Assembly (NCBI RefSeq): GCF_051020765.1 | Contig: NC_134932.1 | Coordinates: forward strand, 9,052,001 to 9,116,000 | DNA: 64,000 nt | Reading direction: 5' to 3' | Origin: Lasioglossum baleicum | Lineage: Eukaryota; Arthropoda; Insecta; Hymenoptera; Halictidae | Shown here: one piece after another, positions 35,801-47,800 of the stretch | Layout: each line of letters opens with the position of its first letter | Position numbering within the stretch: the first letter of the stretch is position 1 | Notes under the pieces: model-generated | What the model saw: the letters and a program-made list of their open reading frames with translations, nothing else | Database searches by the model: none | Told to the model about the DNA's origin: nothing | Position numbers and translations under genes: made by a program

Positions 35801-38800
35801 GAGGAGGAGTAGGAGGATCGTTCAAGCGGCAGCTCTCCCGCGAGGGAAGCTAATTAACGAGCACGCGAACGGAACGCGATACATACCTGTTCGCGTACCG
35901 TGATCGGGCCACGATAACGCCCCAGCCATGAAACTTTTTCACGGGCAGAACCGCGGGCTCTACGGAGCCAAGGGGCGGAGGTAGGGGCGCGGTCGAGATG
36001 CGCGCGCAATACCCTCGCGTGTCCTCGAATAGACACGCGAACGGAACCACCCGAATCTTTCGTGCTTTCGTGCCTTCGCGTGCGCTCGTGCTTTCCAGGC
36101 TTCCGAAACGATCGCCACCGCGCTGCGCCGCGGTGGGACAACCTTCCGACAGCCGGCCGGATGCCTAATATTAGAGAAAAGGTCGAAAACTCGAGAGAGG
36201 AAGGGCATCGAAGAGAACCGGAGAGCCGGAAAGCCGGCGAGCAACCGGACGATCCTCTTCCGGAGAGAGACAGAGAGAGATGAGAGCCGCGTAGGAAACG
36301 AGGTTTCTTATCCTCCCTGATCGGCCCCCTTTTTCCTTCTTTGTTCTCGCTGTCGCACCCCCGCGATCCTACCGATCCACCAAACTGCACGTCCACAGGT
36401 ACAGAAATACCTGATTATTATCCTTACTCGTTGTCGCAGTGACTACATTTTCCATTGTTCTCGTATTTTCTGAAGATCCCGAAAACGAGAGCAGCTTCCT
36501 TCCTCGCGGAAAATGTATAGCGCAGTGAGAAACCGACAGAATTTTATTCATTTATTTATAGTGTATTTTAATGCGGTCGCGTTAACAGTGAGATCATTAG
36601 CGACCACATGGTTCACAACTGATTATAACTAGACTGCGTGTCTTTATGCATTTATGGCTTCAAAAGATGCTAGAAAATAAAATTCCACTGAATTTACTAC
36701 GAATTTTATTCATTCCAGATCTGTAAAGACTGCTACGAAGACACTTTCTTAAAATCCGCCTACGAAAATTGAAAATTGCATAAACATCCGCAGTTTAATT
36801 ATAACGACCACGGTTAATGTTGACATTGGGATGAGAAACAACAACACAAAACTGCAGTTCGTGTACGACAGAATTTATTCGACCGGCGAACGCGCGATAA
36901 TATCCTCGGGGCGATAAAGGTTAATAACGCGGAATATATATAATACAAATGAAAGAAGTGTTGGTTGCCGCGGGGTGTAATACCCGGGTTATCGTTGCAA
37001 GGTCGTTAAGTACGAAGCGAGCGGTAACCAAGTCGACTTGGTATTCGTAGTGTCGGCTAGGCGGGTAGGAAGGGTACATACACGAGAACAGTGTATCTAT
37101 ACGTTTCGAGAATCTAACGAATGATAACCGACCGGAAGGAAGCCAGAGGCGTTTCCACGAAAGTTGCAGGCAAGCCGGAAGGCCGAAAGACGGGATGTGG
37201 TCGGTGAGTAAGTGACGTCGATGCGTTAGTGTGCAAACGTATTCTGCCCCTCTCTCTCTCTCTCCCTCTCTTTTTCTCTGTTGTCCCCTCTCCGAGTCTC
37301 AGCCACAGCCTCTAACTTGGTCGTTCCTCTCGTTCTCTCGCGTTTCGTCGGTGTTTCTCTAAGTAGGCAGCTGGTTAACGTTGCTATCGTAGCGAACCAA
37401 GGAAAAAAGAGGAGAAATAGCTTGGGAAAGAGAGAAGGAAGAGTAAGAGAGATAAAGAGGCCGAAGGAAAGAGCGTGTGAGAGAGCCAACCGGTGGGAGA
37501 CAGGGAGAGAGAGGGAGAAGCGTGCCGGCCGGATGTCGAGTTTCCAATGTCGAGTAGATCATTTTACCCGGGCTCGCGATTCATTTCGCCAACAACGAAT
37601 GCCGACGATAAACGCTTAAACGTGTCGACGACAGAATGCTTATCGAGGGGCGTCGCTCCGCTTCCGGTCCCCGAAATCGAAACGTATCGAAGCGCCGCAT
37701 CGTTAAGAAACAACATTGCGAAAGTTTTTCGATCGATAGAGATCGCGTTTGCAAATTCTTTGTTAATATCCGTGGGATCGAGTTTCGTTTTCAAAGTTGC
37801 GTGCGCCACTCGATCCACGATCGGCTGATTCCCGATCGTTCGTTAAAGGAGTGGAACTCCTTTCTCCAGGATTACAAGGGTGCGGGACGCGCCTTCTCAT
37901 TTCTCGATAATGCAAAGATGGGGCTTTACAGTAGTCAAATCTTTTATTTAGCTCTTTTGACTACTGAAAAACCCCATCTTTGTATTATCGAGAAATGATT
38001 TTGCACCTTGCAATCCTGGAAAAACGAGTCTCACCCCTTAACGTCGATTTATACTATTTATGCATTTAAATGGAAGTGTCAAAAGAAGAAGAATTCGTCC
38101 AGTCGGATACGTTCAACGAAAAGTCTGCTACGAGTTCAAAGCGACTAGCATCGACCTGTTATTTCCATTTGGCTGTTCGAGGGCCACTTCCAAACTCATT
38201 CGCAAAATTTCTATGTGGACGCGATCCCTCGACTCAACAGAGATTCGCTGGTCTCAGCGTCCTGGAGCACTGCTGTCTGTGTCGGCGCGGTCTTCTCCCT
38301 ATCGTTAGACCGTGATACGGTTTGCTCGTTGCTCGTTGCACGTTCCTCGGGTACATCGAATGCGTTCACTTCGCTCTCCCGTCCGCGTCCCTTTACTAAA
38401 CTTAGACCCCATTCAGAACGATGGCACGGCCTCTCTCCCGAGAGAGAGGGAAAGGGAGAACGAGTTGGCCCGGCCCGCGAGACAGTATCGTTCCGTGGCA
38501 CGTTTCCTGCCGACCGTAAACAACGAAATACACCCGCGGCACGTCGAATTCTGTCGCGATGTTTGCGCGCGTTCACCGCTTGCTCCGTTGTTCTGAATTA
38601 AACCGATATTTTAATGAAACGGGAATTAAAAAATTAGTACGGTAATATGGTCTTCCTACGTTAAGTTATGCTGATTGAAGAATAACTCCTTCGAAGGGCA
38701 TTTGAAGGTCAACATATGATACATCGTTGAATTTGTCTTTTACACTAATCAAAATACGTCGCTCTATTAAAAAAAAGAAAACCGAGGATGACCGTGAAAT

Positions 38801-41800
38801 ATCAGAAAATATGACTTTGAGAAAACAAACTTCTCCGTCACAATAATTGCCCCACTGAACCAAACATTTTCTTCGTGAAACATTTTATCGTATCACTAAA
38901 AACAACGGAGATATTTTCAGTAGAAGTTTTAGGTGCCCCACCCTGTATATCGGTTCTGAAAAAACTCCGAGAACTCGCAAATGGAAAAATTCGAGAACTA
39001 ATTGGCAGTCTGGCTTTGTTTCTCCGTGCATCGTCCTCGGCCGAGTATCAGCGATTAACCTCGATGCCGGAGCTCGATATCTCGTTCGATACGCGCGGCG
39101 GTCTCCGGCGGATCGCTAAACAAGTTATCTCGATCTTATTGATCCGATCGGTTACAGGGGACAAAAAACTGTGATTGCCTTCGGTTGTACGAGAGCCTCG
39201 TCAATTATTGCTCTCTCTTTCTTTCTCTCTTTCTATCCCGTGCGAGCACTCCCGACAGTGTAGCAGCGTCTGCCCGCTGCGAAACCGGTTGCTCCCTGTT
39301 ATTATTTATCGTTATTGTTATTTGTTTACGAATCTTCTTCTGATCGGTTGATTCCGACGAGGGGACAATCTGAAACTAAGAACGACTCTGAAGCGACACG
39401 AGTTTAGGAACCATTATTAACGAGTCCAAGAAAGCAGAACAAAAAATTAAATGTTCAAGTTAGTTACTCTGCCTACCTTTCGTGGCCAAAATTCAATTTT
39501 TCGACTTTCAAATTACAACGAAAATTTTTTTGTGCGGTACCGCGCCGGGACGGTGTCTAGCGAGACGATCTGCACCTTCGACCCTTCGCATTCTTGTAAA
39601 GCGCAAGTCCTCGGACTCGAAGAAGCAGAATTTGTTAGATTTGTTAGAAAGAAAGAATGTTTGCTTTTTCTCGAAAGGAACACAGTCCGAGAGCAAGAGG
39701 AGTTGAAAGGTAAAACCCGCGAGAGACGCGAAGAATTCCTGTTGTCGCGGCTGGTTGTTTATGTTTCTGACTTGGTAGCGATGCGTCGGTGGAGAAGGCC
39801 GACAGCGACGAAGGTGTCGATGAGTTCTCGCGGAGAAAATCGTCGTTCCTCGTTCGAATCGGATGGATTTCCGTGGAAGAACAAACAAAGAAAAATAGAG
39901 AAACTCGAAGGAGAGGAAGAGGGATGGGAGAGGGTTAGTCGGGCTTGGCCGAGCTCGGTCGGGGTGTTAGCATACTCCGTAGCAGACGCTCGGCGTGGCA
40001 CAGCGAGTAAACGCGCGAGACGGGAACCGGAAGTCTATTTTCGTGAGGCGCACCGATTTAGAAAGCTTTATAGTTTGTACGAGCCTGAGCGGCTAACAGC
40101 CAACCATCGCCGGCGTGGCTCTCCGCTTCGGGAACACGCACGAGTCCTCGAGTTCTCTTTCCTCTGGCACACCTATCCCCCAGGTGAAAATCAGCCGACA
40201 GACACGGGTAGCAAAACTGCTTTGCAGGAGTTTGCGATCGGATCACCCTATCATGTAGGAAAGAAAGGTCGCGTAGGGATGGGTATCTAAGGGTGCGAGT
40301 GCAAAGGAGCTGCATGCTGAGTGTAGCTCTCCGCTTCAATGTGAACGCTTCCACTATAAAAGTATACATTCTATTTCTAGCTTCGATCTGTTCGCTATGG
40401 TATAACTCCGTCGTACTTGTGGGTAAAATCGCGGGTAAAAGTGACGAGCAGCTGTAAAGCGAGTATGTACATCATTTAGGACATCACTCGTGCGAATTAC
40501 GAATCGTATGTTCAATCTCGAGGATAGAAAGATCGCGGCCGAATTTGGGTAATCGAATCCGAATGTCTCTGCAGGCTACCCGCGACGATTATTCAGATGT
40601 GTAACTCCCCGCACACTCCTAGCTTGCACTCTAAGGGTGTTCAATAGGTTCTACACTTGGTCTAGCTGTCTAGCTGGTAGGGTTGTATAAATCAGAAAAG
40701 TTTCGTCGACGTTCGACCAACTACAACGATAGGAATAAATAAATCGATACACGATCAAGCTACCCGAATATCTAGATGTCTAGGGTACTCTCCGTTTTTT
40801 CCCGATCCGACCCGAAGAATTTTCGGGTTCTCGCGCACTCCTAGCTTGCACTCTAAAGGTACGGAATAGGCTCTAAAATATATCCCACGAGAGAGTAACC
40901 TCGCGGATAAAACCAGTTTTCGTTCGTCTTTGCGCATCTTTGCTCTAATTGGTTCAAGAAAGTGGGGAGTGGGTAGTGGAGTGAGAGATGATAGGCTCGC
41001 TGCGCCCCCACCATCTTCTAAGCTGCGCGAAACGGGGTTACTCTCTCGTGGGATATACTTTACACTTGGTCTAGCTGGTAGGGGTGCTTCGGGTCGAGTT
41101 GAAGAAAAGTTTCGTGGACGTTCGACCAACGTCAACTCGACGAGAATAAATAAATCGATACAGCGAGTTAAGGTTGCTCCGTTCCCGTGGACAATCGCGT
41201 TCCTCGATCCTCGATAAAAAGCGACTCTCGAGGCTACGCGGCTCCGTCGAAGCCAACGGTTCCCCGTTATCGCGCTCGTCACGCTCCATCTCTCGTCACC
41301 GGCTACCTCGATGCCAGCTCGTTCGATGTTTCGATCGATATCCCATGACCCTTGAGCAGGACTCGTTCGAACGTCTCGTTAATCGTTACCGACACGAAAA
41401 TTCATTTTCGTCAGTGCAACCCGGGTCTGGAATGGATCGAACGACCATGCTTTAGTCCCCTTAATAAAATTTCCCGACGAGACTAATTAAATCGCAGGAA
41501 GCGAATATGTTTCTGCGCCCCGTGGAGCAATCGCTTCCGGACGGGAAGTGCGACGCTAATCACCGGATATATCGGGCGACAAACGTCGGTACTAATCAGC
41601 GGCGCAGCTCGCTAACAGTGCCCGCGTATCAACTCGCCGCCACCCGATACACACTCCAGAGCGGAGATAACGCGGCCGGGTAGCGAGCAAACATTTGCGA
41701 GGATACCAGCGGCTCGAGCAACGAGCAACCATGCAGCACGATCCTTGATTTTCGCAACAATATTGACGAAACGATTCTGTCCAATTCGACTTCCAGATGG

Positions 41801-44800
41801 TCGCGATAGTCGTAGGATAATATCGTTGCAATATTCATAAATTTTCTTTTGAATCTTCCGGAAGGCTTTCCGGAAGTCTGACCTTTCACCCTTCGCACTT
41901 TCGGAGCTATTTTAACTTGAAGATTAAATATTCCTAACGACCTAGAAAAGTTCCATTCTATATATTTTTTTCATTTTATGGTCCTGAAATTGATATAATA
42001 CCTCATACAATACTTAACACTAAACCTACCATGAGGGGTCAAATGACCCCTGAAATTGTAAAGGTGTTCTCATCGGAATTTATTGAATACCTGTCCCATA
42101 ATAATAGTAGCAAAAGAAAATAAATATAGAACGCAACATTTATTATCAAAAAAACTAGATTACATTAGACAATAAATTAAAAATATTACTCCTGACTTTT
42201 ATTTTTGGTGTTCAGATAGTTTCTGGATTTTTCAATAATTTCGTTACTGCATTTTAAACTTGTAGGTAGGAACCCTTGGCTGCGAGGCTTTGCTTTCCCT
42301 ATATGCGTGAGCTTAAAATTATTGGAGCGATCGTTCTTCATTGCTTCCAGCATAACTTGTTTTTTTCCATCTTACTTTTACAGTGGGCTGATATTCAACT
42401 GAAATAAAACAATTGATTTCGATCAGCGGATGAAATTAGAAAAATAGTTATAATTCGTAATAATTAGGTGAACCTAAAAATTGAAAGATGTGTCAAAACA
42501 GATGACAGATGTCACATTTATGATTGAACTTACAGCTGCATTCGCCAATAATTCCCGTTTAAACATTCACTTGCTACTATTATTATGGGACAGAGGGAGT
42601 ATATTTTTTGACTCCAGTATATATTATAGTAAAAATCGCACAACAAATAAATAAATTTAATCTTATAATACTATACACTTCAGTCACTTTTGATGGTAGG
42701 TAGGTTTAGCGTTAAATATTTAGTAATGAATTAGATACCAACATATATAATGGTGTAGACAATATTTTGAATAATGGTACAGCAAATAAAAATACTGTGT
42801 ATATAAAATACAATGTAATTCAATTAAAATTATCGATTAGTAGTAGCGTTTAGAATTTTGCGCTCGTAAATCGGTCGTTTTTCCTGTGCGTCACGGAGGA
42901 TGGCGAGCAGGCAGGAAGGACGAGAGAACAGGGCTCGGACTGCTCGGAGCGAGAAGGATCGGCCGTGTGTGGGCATATTGCTCTTTCGGCGTGGGTTTCG
43001 GCCAGGGACCGGGCATATTCGACCGGTCATTGTCCATCGATTGGCGCGGAGCCGTACAGAATAACGCGTTTCTGTGTGGATGACTTTGCTTTTGCTTTTC
43101 GGCCAAAAGTCATGGTGAAAACGCATTGCACAATATGTATACCATCTATACGTCCGAGTCAGGGCCTGACAACGCGCAATGCTCAGGTACTCGGTTTTCT
43201 CTCGACTTCCGGTCGCGGAAAGGAGGAAAGGAATGCATAGGCGGAGCTATGCCCACGCAACGAGACACTCCGATCGCTGCGCACGAGACACATTTCTACT
43301 CAATGGGAATTCTCTCCCGATGTATCTTTGCTTTTTCGAAGCCTGGCGATCCTCGTCTAGGATCGTCTCGTCGTCGTTGTGAATTTCTGAAATGATTATT
43401 AAATTAATAATTTGTGGCACAGCGGGAGAAATGCCCAATCTAGCTGTACAACAATCTCGTAGAAGAATTTATAGCATCTTGAAATTTTATTGTCAAACAA
43501 ATCAAATTTTCTTTCATTTAAAAAGAAAAGCGTAACATTTATATTTGTTAGACTTCGTTTAAAATCTCGATCGCGAGTGTGACTCGTTAACACTAGAACT
43601 ACCGAGCACTAAACGCAATTGGCATACACTGTCTTATAATAATGACAAAATTGCGTCTGTTTAGATTTTGTACCAGTTTTGTTTAAATATGTACTTCAAT
43701 ACAGAAGTTGACTAAAAAAATTTCTCAGACAAACATATTTATAATTTGAATAGTTCTAATAGAAGAAATCAGGAGCAAGTCATTTTGACTCATCCGGTAG
43801 TTCTAGTGTTGAAGCACGGCAAGGGTTTAATAATTGCTGTCAGAACATTCTGACACATCGGCAATCATCGAAGGAATATCTGAGAAAAATGACTTTTGTC
43901 CAGCTGGATTAGCGATTTTTCTCACTGCGCGACGTCAGGTGTTCGATTCTATGGAACGTCTCGTTGGATCGATTACCGGGAACGATGATCCAACTTCTGT
44001 CTTAAATTACGGGTCTATTTGCATTCGAAATGCTACGCCGAAAATCCTTGAGGATGTAATTGCATGCAAATTAGCCTACATCGCGACACGATCGTTAGCC
44101 TGTTCGACAGCCGATTTGTCATCCGACGGTTCTTTCGAAATCCTGATATCGGCGATCCATTAATTATTAGGTTGTCACGCGGATACAAAACGCGTTCCGA
44201 TTCCGAGAATCGATTTGTGACACGTTGCGAACAAAATGTTGTTGACAAAGATTGTATTGTATTCGTTATATGATGCTGATGATTATATAATTAGTTATAT
44301 GACTCCTTAATAATAATAATCTCTCGGCGTTTCGTTGTTGCAGTTCCTTGAATTGGGCATGGTCACCAGTATAGAGTACAATCACAAGCCTGTCGAGTCC
44401 GCGAGAAAGGGTCAAGAGGTCTGCGTGAAGATTGAGCCGATACCCGGGGAGGCGCCAAAAATGTATGGCCGTCATTTCGACGAGAAGGACTTCGTCATCA
44501 GCAAGGTAAGCTTGTATTTTCCGGAACAACTCGTCAGCGAACGTTAGGAAGAACGCTGATCTCATTTCCTCTTTGAGTCACTCCTCTTCGTTGCACCGGC
44601 TAGACCAGCCTTCTAGCTAAACTATCTGCAATATTGAAACACGTTCGAATGGAAAAAATCAAATAGCACTTCCTCTTTGACTCTTTGAGTCATCTGAATT
44701 ATCAATCTTCCTCTTCGTTGCACTGGCTAGACCAGCATTCTAGCTAAACCATCTGGAATATTGAAACACGTTCGAATGGAGAAAATCAAATCTCACTTCC

Positions 44801-47800
44801 TGTTTGACTCTTTGAGTCACCGGAATTATCAATCTTCCTCTTTGTTGAATGGAGAAAATCAAATTTTATTTCCTCTTTGACTCTTTGAGTCATCGAAATT
44901 GTCACTTCCTCTTCGTTGCACCGGCTAGATCAACCTAGCTAAACTATCTGCAATATTGAAACACGGAGGAATGGAGAAACTCAGATACACGTTGTCAGCC
45001 GCTGGGTGCGAACCATGATCTAATCGGTCGCGCGCGATAAGGCTGTTCGAACGCGAAATAAAAGGGAACCGAGGAAAAGGACAGGAAAGGGAAAAGGGGG
45101 AGCGAGGTAGGAAGAGAGCAGGGTTCGGAGTTCCGTTGGAAGAGGCAGCTGCTCCGAAGGAATCCGATCGACAGGTGGTCCCAGCGGACTTTGACGAAAT
45201 TCCGGCAGAGAACGACGTTCCTCGGCCAGTCTCGGCCCCTTTCGTTTTCTTTCGCTCTTTTCTTTCGCGTAACTTCGGAATTTCATCAAAATCAGTGGCA
45301 AGCGAGACGGAAACGATCCTTATTAGTATGCGAGACTCTGGTCGAAAAAGGAAGATGCACATCCGGCAGCGATCAGCCGTCCACCATCGACTTCCGCTCT
45401 TCGCAGAACCTCCGTTCCTTTCTTGCCACTCCTCCTCCTTCTCTTCTTCCTTTCCTCTTGGCCGCTCCTCTCCTCTCCGCTCCTCGCCTCACCGTGACTC
45501 GCGTTGCCCTCGCATCGTTTCTTTCTTTTCCGTCTTCCGCTTCGAATATCGGCTGCGAATCGATCGATCGAGTGTACACTAGGGCTGTTGCTTTACTTCG
45601 AAGGTCGAAGATTTTGAAGCTTCGGTTTCAGAAACTTCGCAGGTGATGAGAATCGAAGTTTTTTGAAATTATTAGAAGATTAAAAGAAATGGAGTTTCGA
45701 AGCTTTGAATTTCGAAATTTCGCTGTTATCTGTTACAATTACAGTGACTGGACACTCCTACATTTCGAAAAAAAACACGCCACCACAGCTAAAAGATTGA
45801 AGTCGAGTATTTTAAACAAATATCCCAACATTTTCTAACACATAATGTTTATATCAGTACGTCTTTATACGATTCGAAGACTTCGAAGGTTTCGAAGCTT
45901 CAATACTACGAAGGTTTCGAAACGTCAATACTTCGAATCGTATGAAGTTGTAACTTACGAGTTTCACGTTACGCCATAATTTCGGACAAATAGAAATATA
46001 AATAAAACATTTGACAGAATTTTCACAGAATATAAATAGCAACCAGTTATGTAAAAAATATATTTGTTGTACAAATAAATTGTAAACAAGATTTCATGAA
46101 AACGAAGGAACACAAGATAAAACAAAATAGATCTTATAATCTTCTATTAATTTAGTAGCGTCTATTTCCTAAGGATTAACGAACGACAATGGAGAAAACG
46201 ATTATCCGCAAGCAACGAAGCGCTCGATCGTCACGATCTCGTTCGCACCGATTGTTCGAGGTGATTCGAATTATCGAGTATCCAACTCCAGTCATCGAAA
46301 TCATCGATCAACGATCCGATCGCACTTCGCTGCCTCTCTGCATTTTCCGGTGCTGCACGTACGCCGCGGGACCAGTTTATTCGTTGCTGCACCGCTCGGT
46401 AGTGATGGGTTCGAGTGTTTCGCGAGCATGCTCGAACAACGATCGATTCATTATTACTAGACAGCGGATTTTATGCATTTATGACAAAAATGAGTAGGTG
46501 TAATACAAGATAGTACACACGTCAGAAGAATTTAAGCATAGTCTTATATTATACTCAACCCACTAAACATATTAAGACAGAAAATAAATTTCTATTTCAC
46601 TCCAGTTTGTTGCAACTCGGGAAGAAAATTTTTATTTTGCATAAAGATCCGCTGTCTAATTATTACATGTAGACGTTGTGTCGATTGCAGGATTGTTTCA
46701 ACTTCAACCCTAAACGACTAAGTCACCGTTCCATTTCCGATAGAATTTACTGATCATCATTTTGACGAGGGGTTAAACATTTGATAGATAGTAATTCGGA
46801 ATTGTACGGTGTCGAATCGAGGTTCGATCCATCGCTACCGGTTGGTCTGCGCTCTCGCGGTGGCGGTGACGGTGTGGCGGGTTTCTGTGCCGGCGCAGCT
46901 CGGCTCGTTGGGACCGGAAGTCGTCGTTACCGTTTGCTTCGTGGAATCGATTCTCCGGAATCACCTTGTTCCCACGATGATTTGTGGAGCGACGATTTCG
47001 CGCGTAGTCCGCGAACGCCCGCGTCACTCCTCCCCCGAAACCCCTCGTCACTCCTCCCCCGAAACCCCTCGTTTCCTTTTCCTTTTCCGTTCCCTTCCTT
47101 CGGGGATTCTGGGACGCGACTTTCCGCTAGCCTAACTTTAGACGATAGTCGCTGTGTTCTCGAGCGAGCAGTCTTCTGCTCGGTGTTCGTCAAACGGATG
47201 GTCTGCTCTCGATCGAGGAGACCGGTCCTTTGACGTTCGAACTACCGTGCACATTACACCCAGAAAGCTCGCTGTTGTCACCGATCTCGATCCATTCAAA
47301 ATTTACTCTATTCAAAGCTGCCACGTCCTGGTGACGTGTCTTGACGATCCAAATTTCCGTTCTTGCACATTGGTAGATTTTTGTCATTCGTCAACTTTCT
47401 ATTTCCGGTTCGATCAGCCTGTACCCCATACACAGATAGAAGGTTTAGGTGATTCGGTACTTCCGCAGAGACAGAGAAAAGAAAACATCGCATCGATTCG
47501 GAATTCAGATAGCTCTCGAAAACCCGAACACCGCGGTGCTCGGCTAATTTTAGGTGACACGCCGAGGGAATATTCGGGGGCGCTTAGAGGTCAAAAAGGT
47601 GGCCGCCGTTTGGGACACTTCGGTGGCTGTAGTCTGTTTTCTCAAAGCAAGAGACACGCCTCCGGACGGAGTTCTGTACGCGCGAACGTGGCTTTCCGCG
47701 AACCGACTCGTCAAAAATTGGAAACGAGAAAATATCGTTTCTTCTAACAGGGGGTTCACTGTATTCCTGTGGTTGTAAGGAAGAACGCCGCATGTCACAT

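Larger units (their letters stand above)
31090..44343 (+). other. eIF5B intron 14 (13.3 kb)
   Basis: The largest intron, from GTGAGT to GTTGCAG. It contains the MITEs at 33752, 36630, 37843, 40876, 42014 and 43587, a small tandem repeat of GCCGTGTCGA near 34540-34580, and GA tracts. An open frame of 279 codons at 39451-40290 resembles no protein I know and looks like chance. I see no nested gene. Confidence 0.85.

Noticed and set aside
36960..37050. Possible tRNA or structured RNA near GCCGCGGGGTGTAATACCCGGG
   Set aside because: A short hairpin is visible but no cloverleaf, no anticodon arm and no B-box match could be made.
39451..40290. Open frame of 279 codons on the + strand in eIF5B intron 14
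   Set aside because: No recognisable domain, Arg/Glu-rich by composition, no splice or promoter context, and overlapping open frames on the other strand. It is most likely chance.
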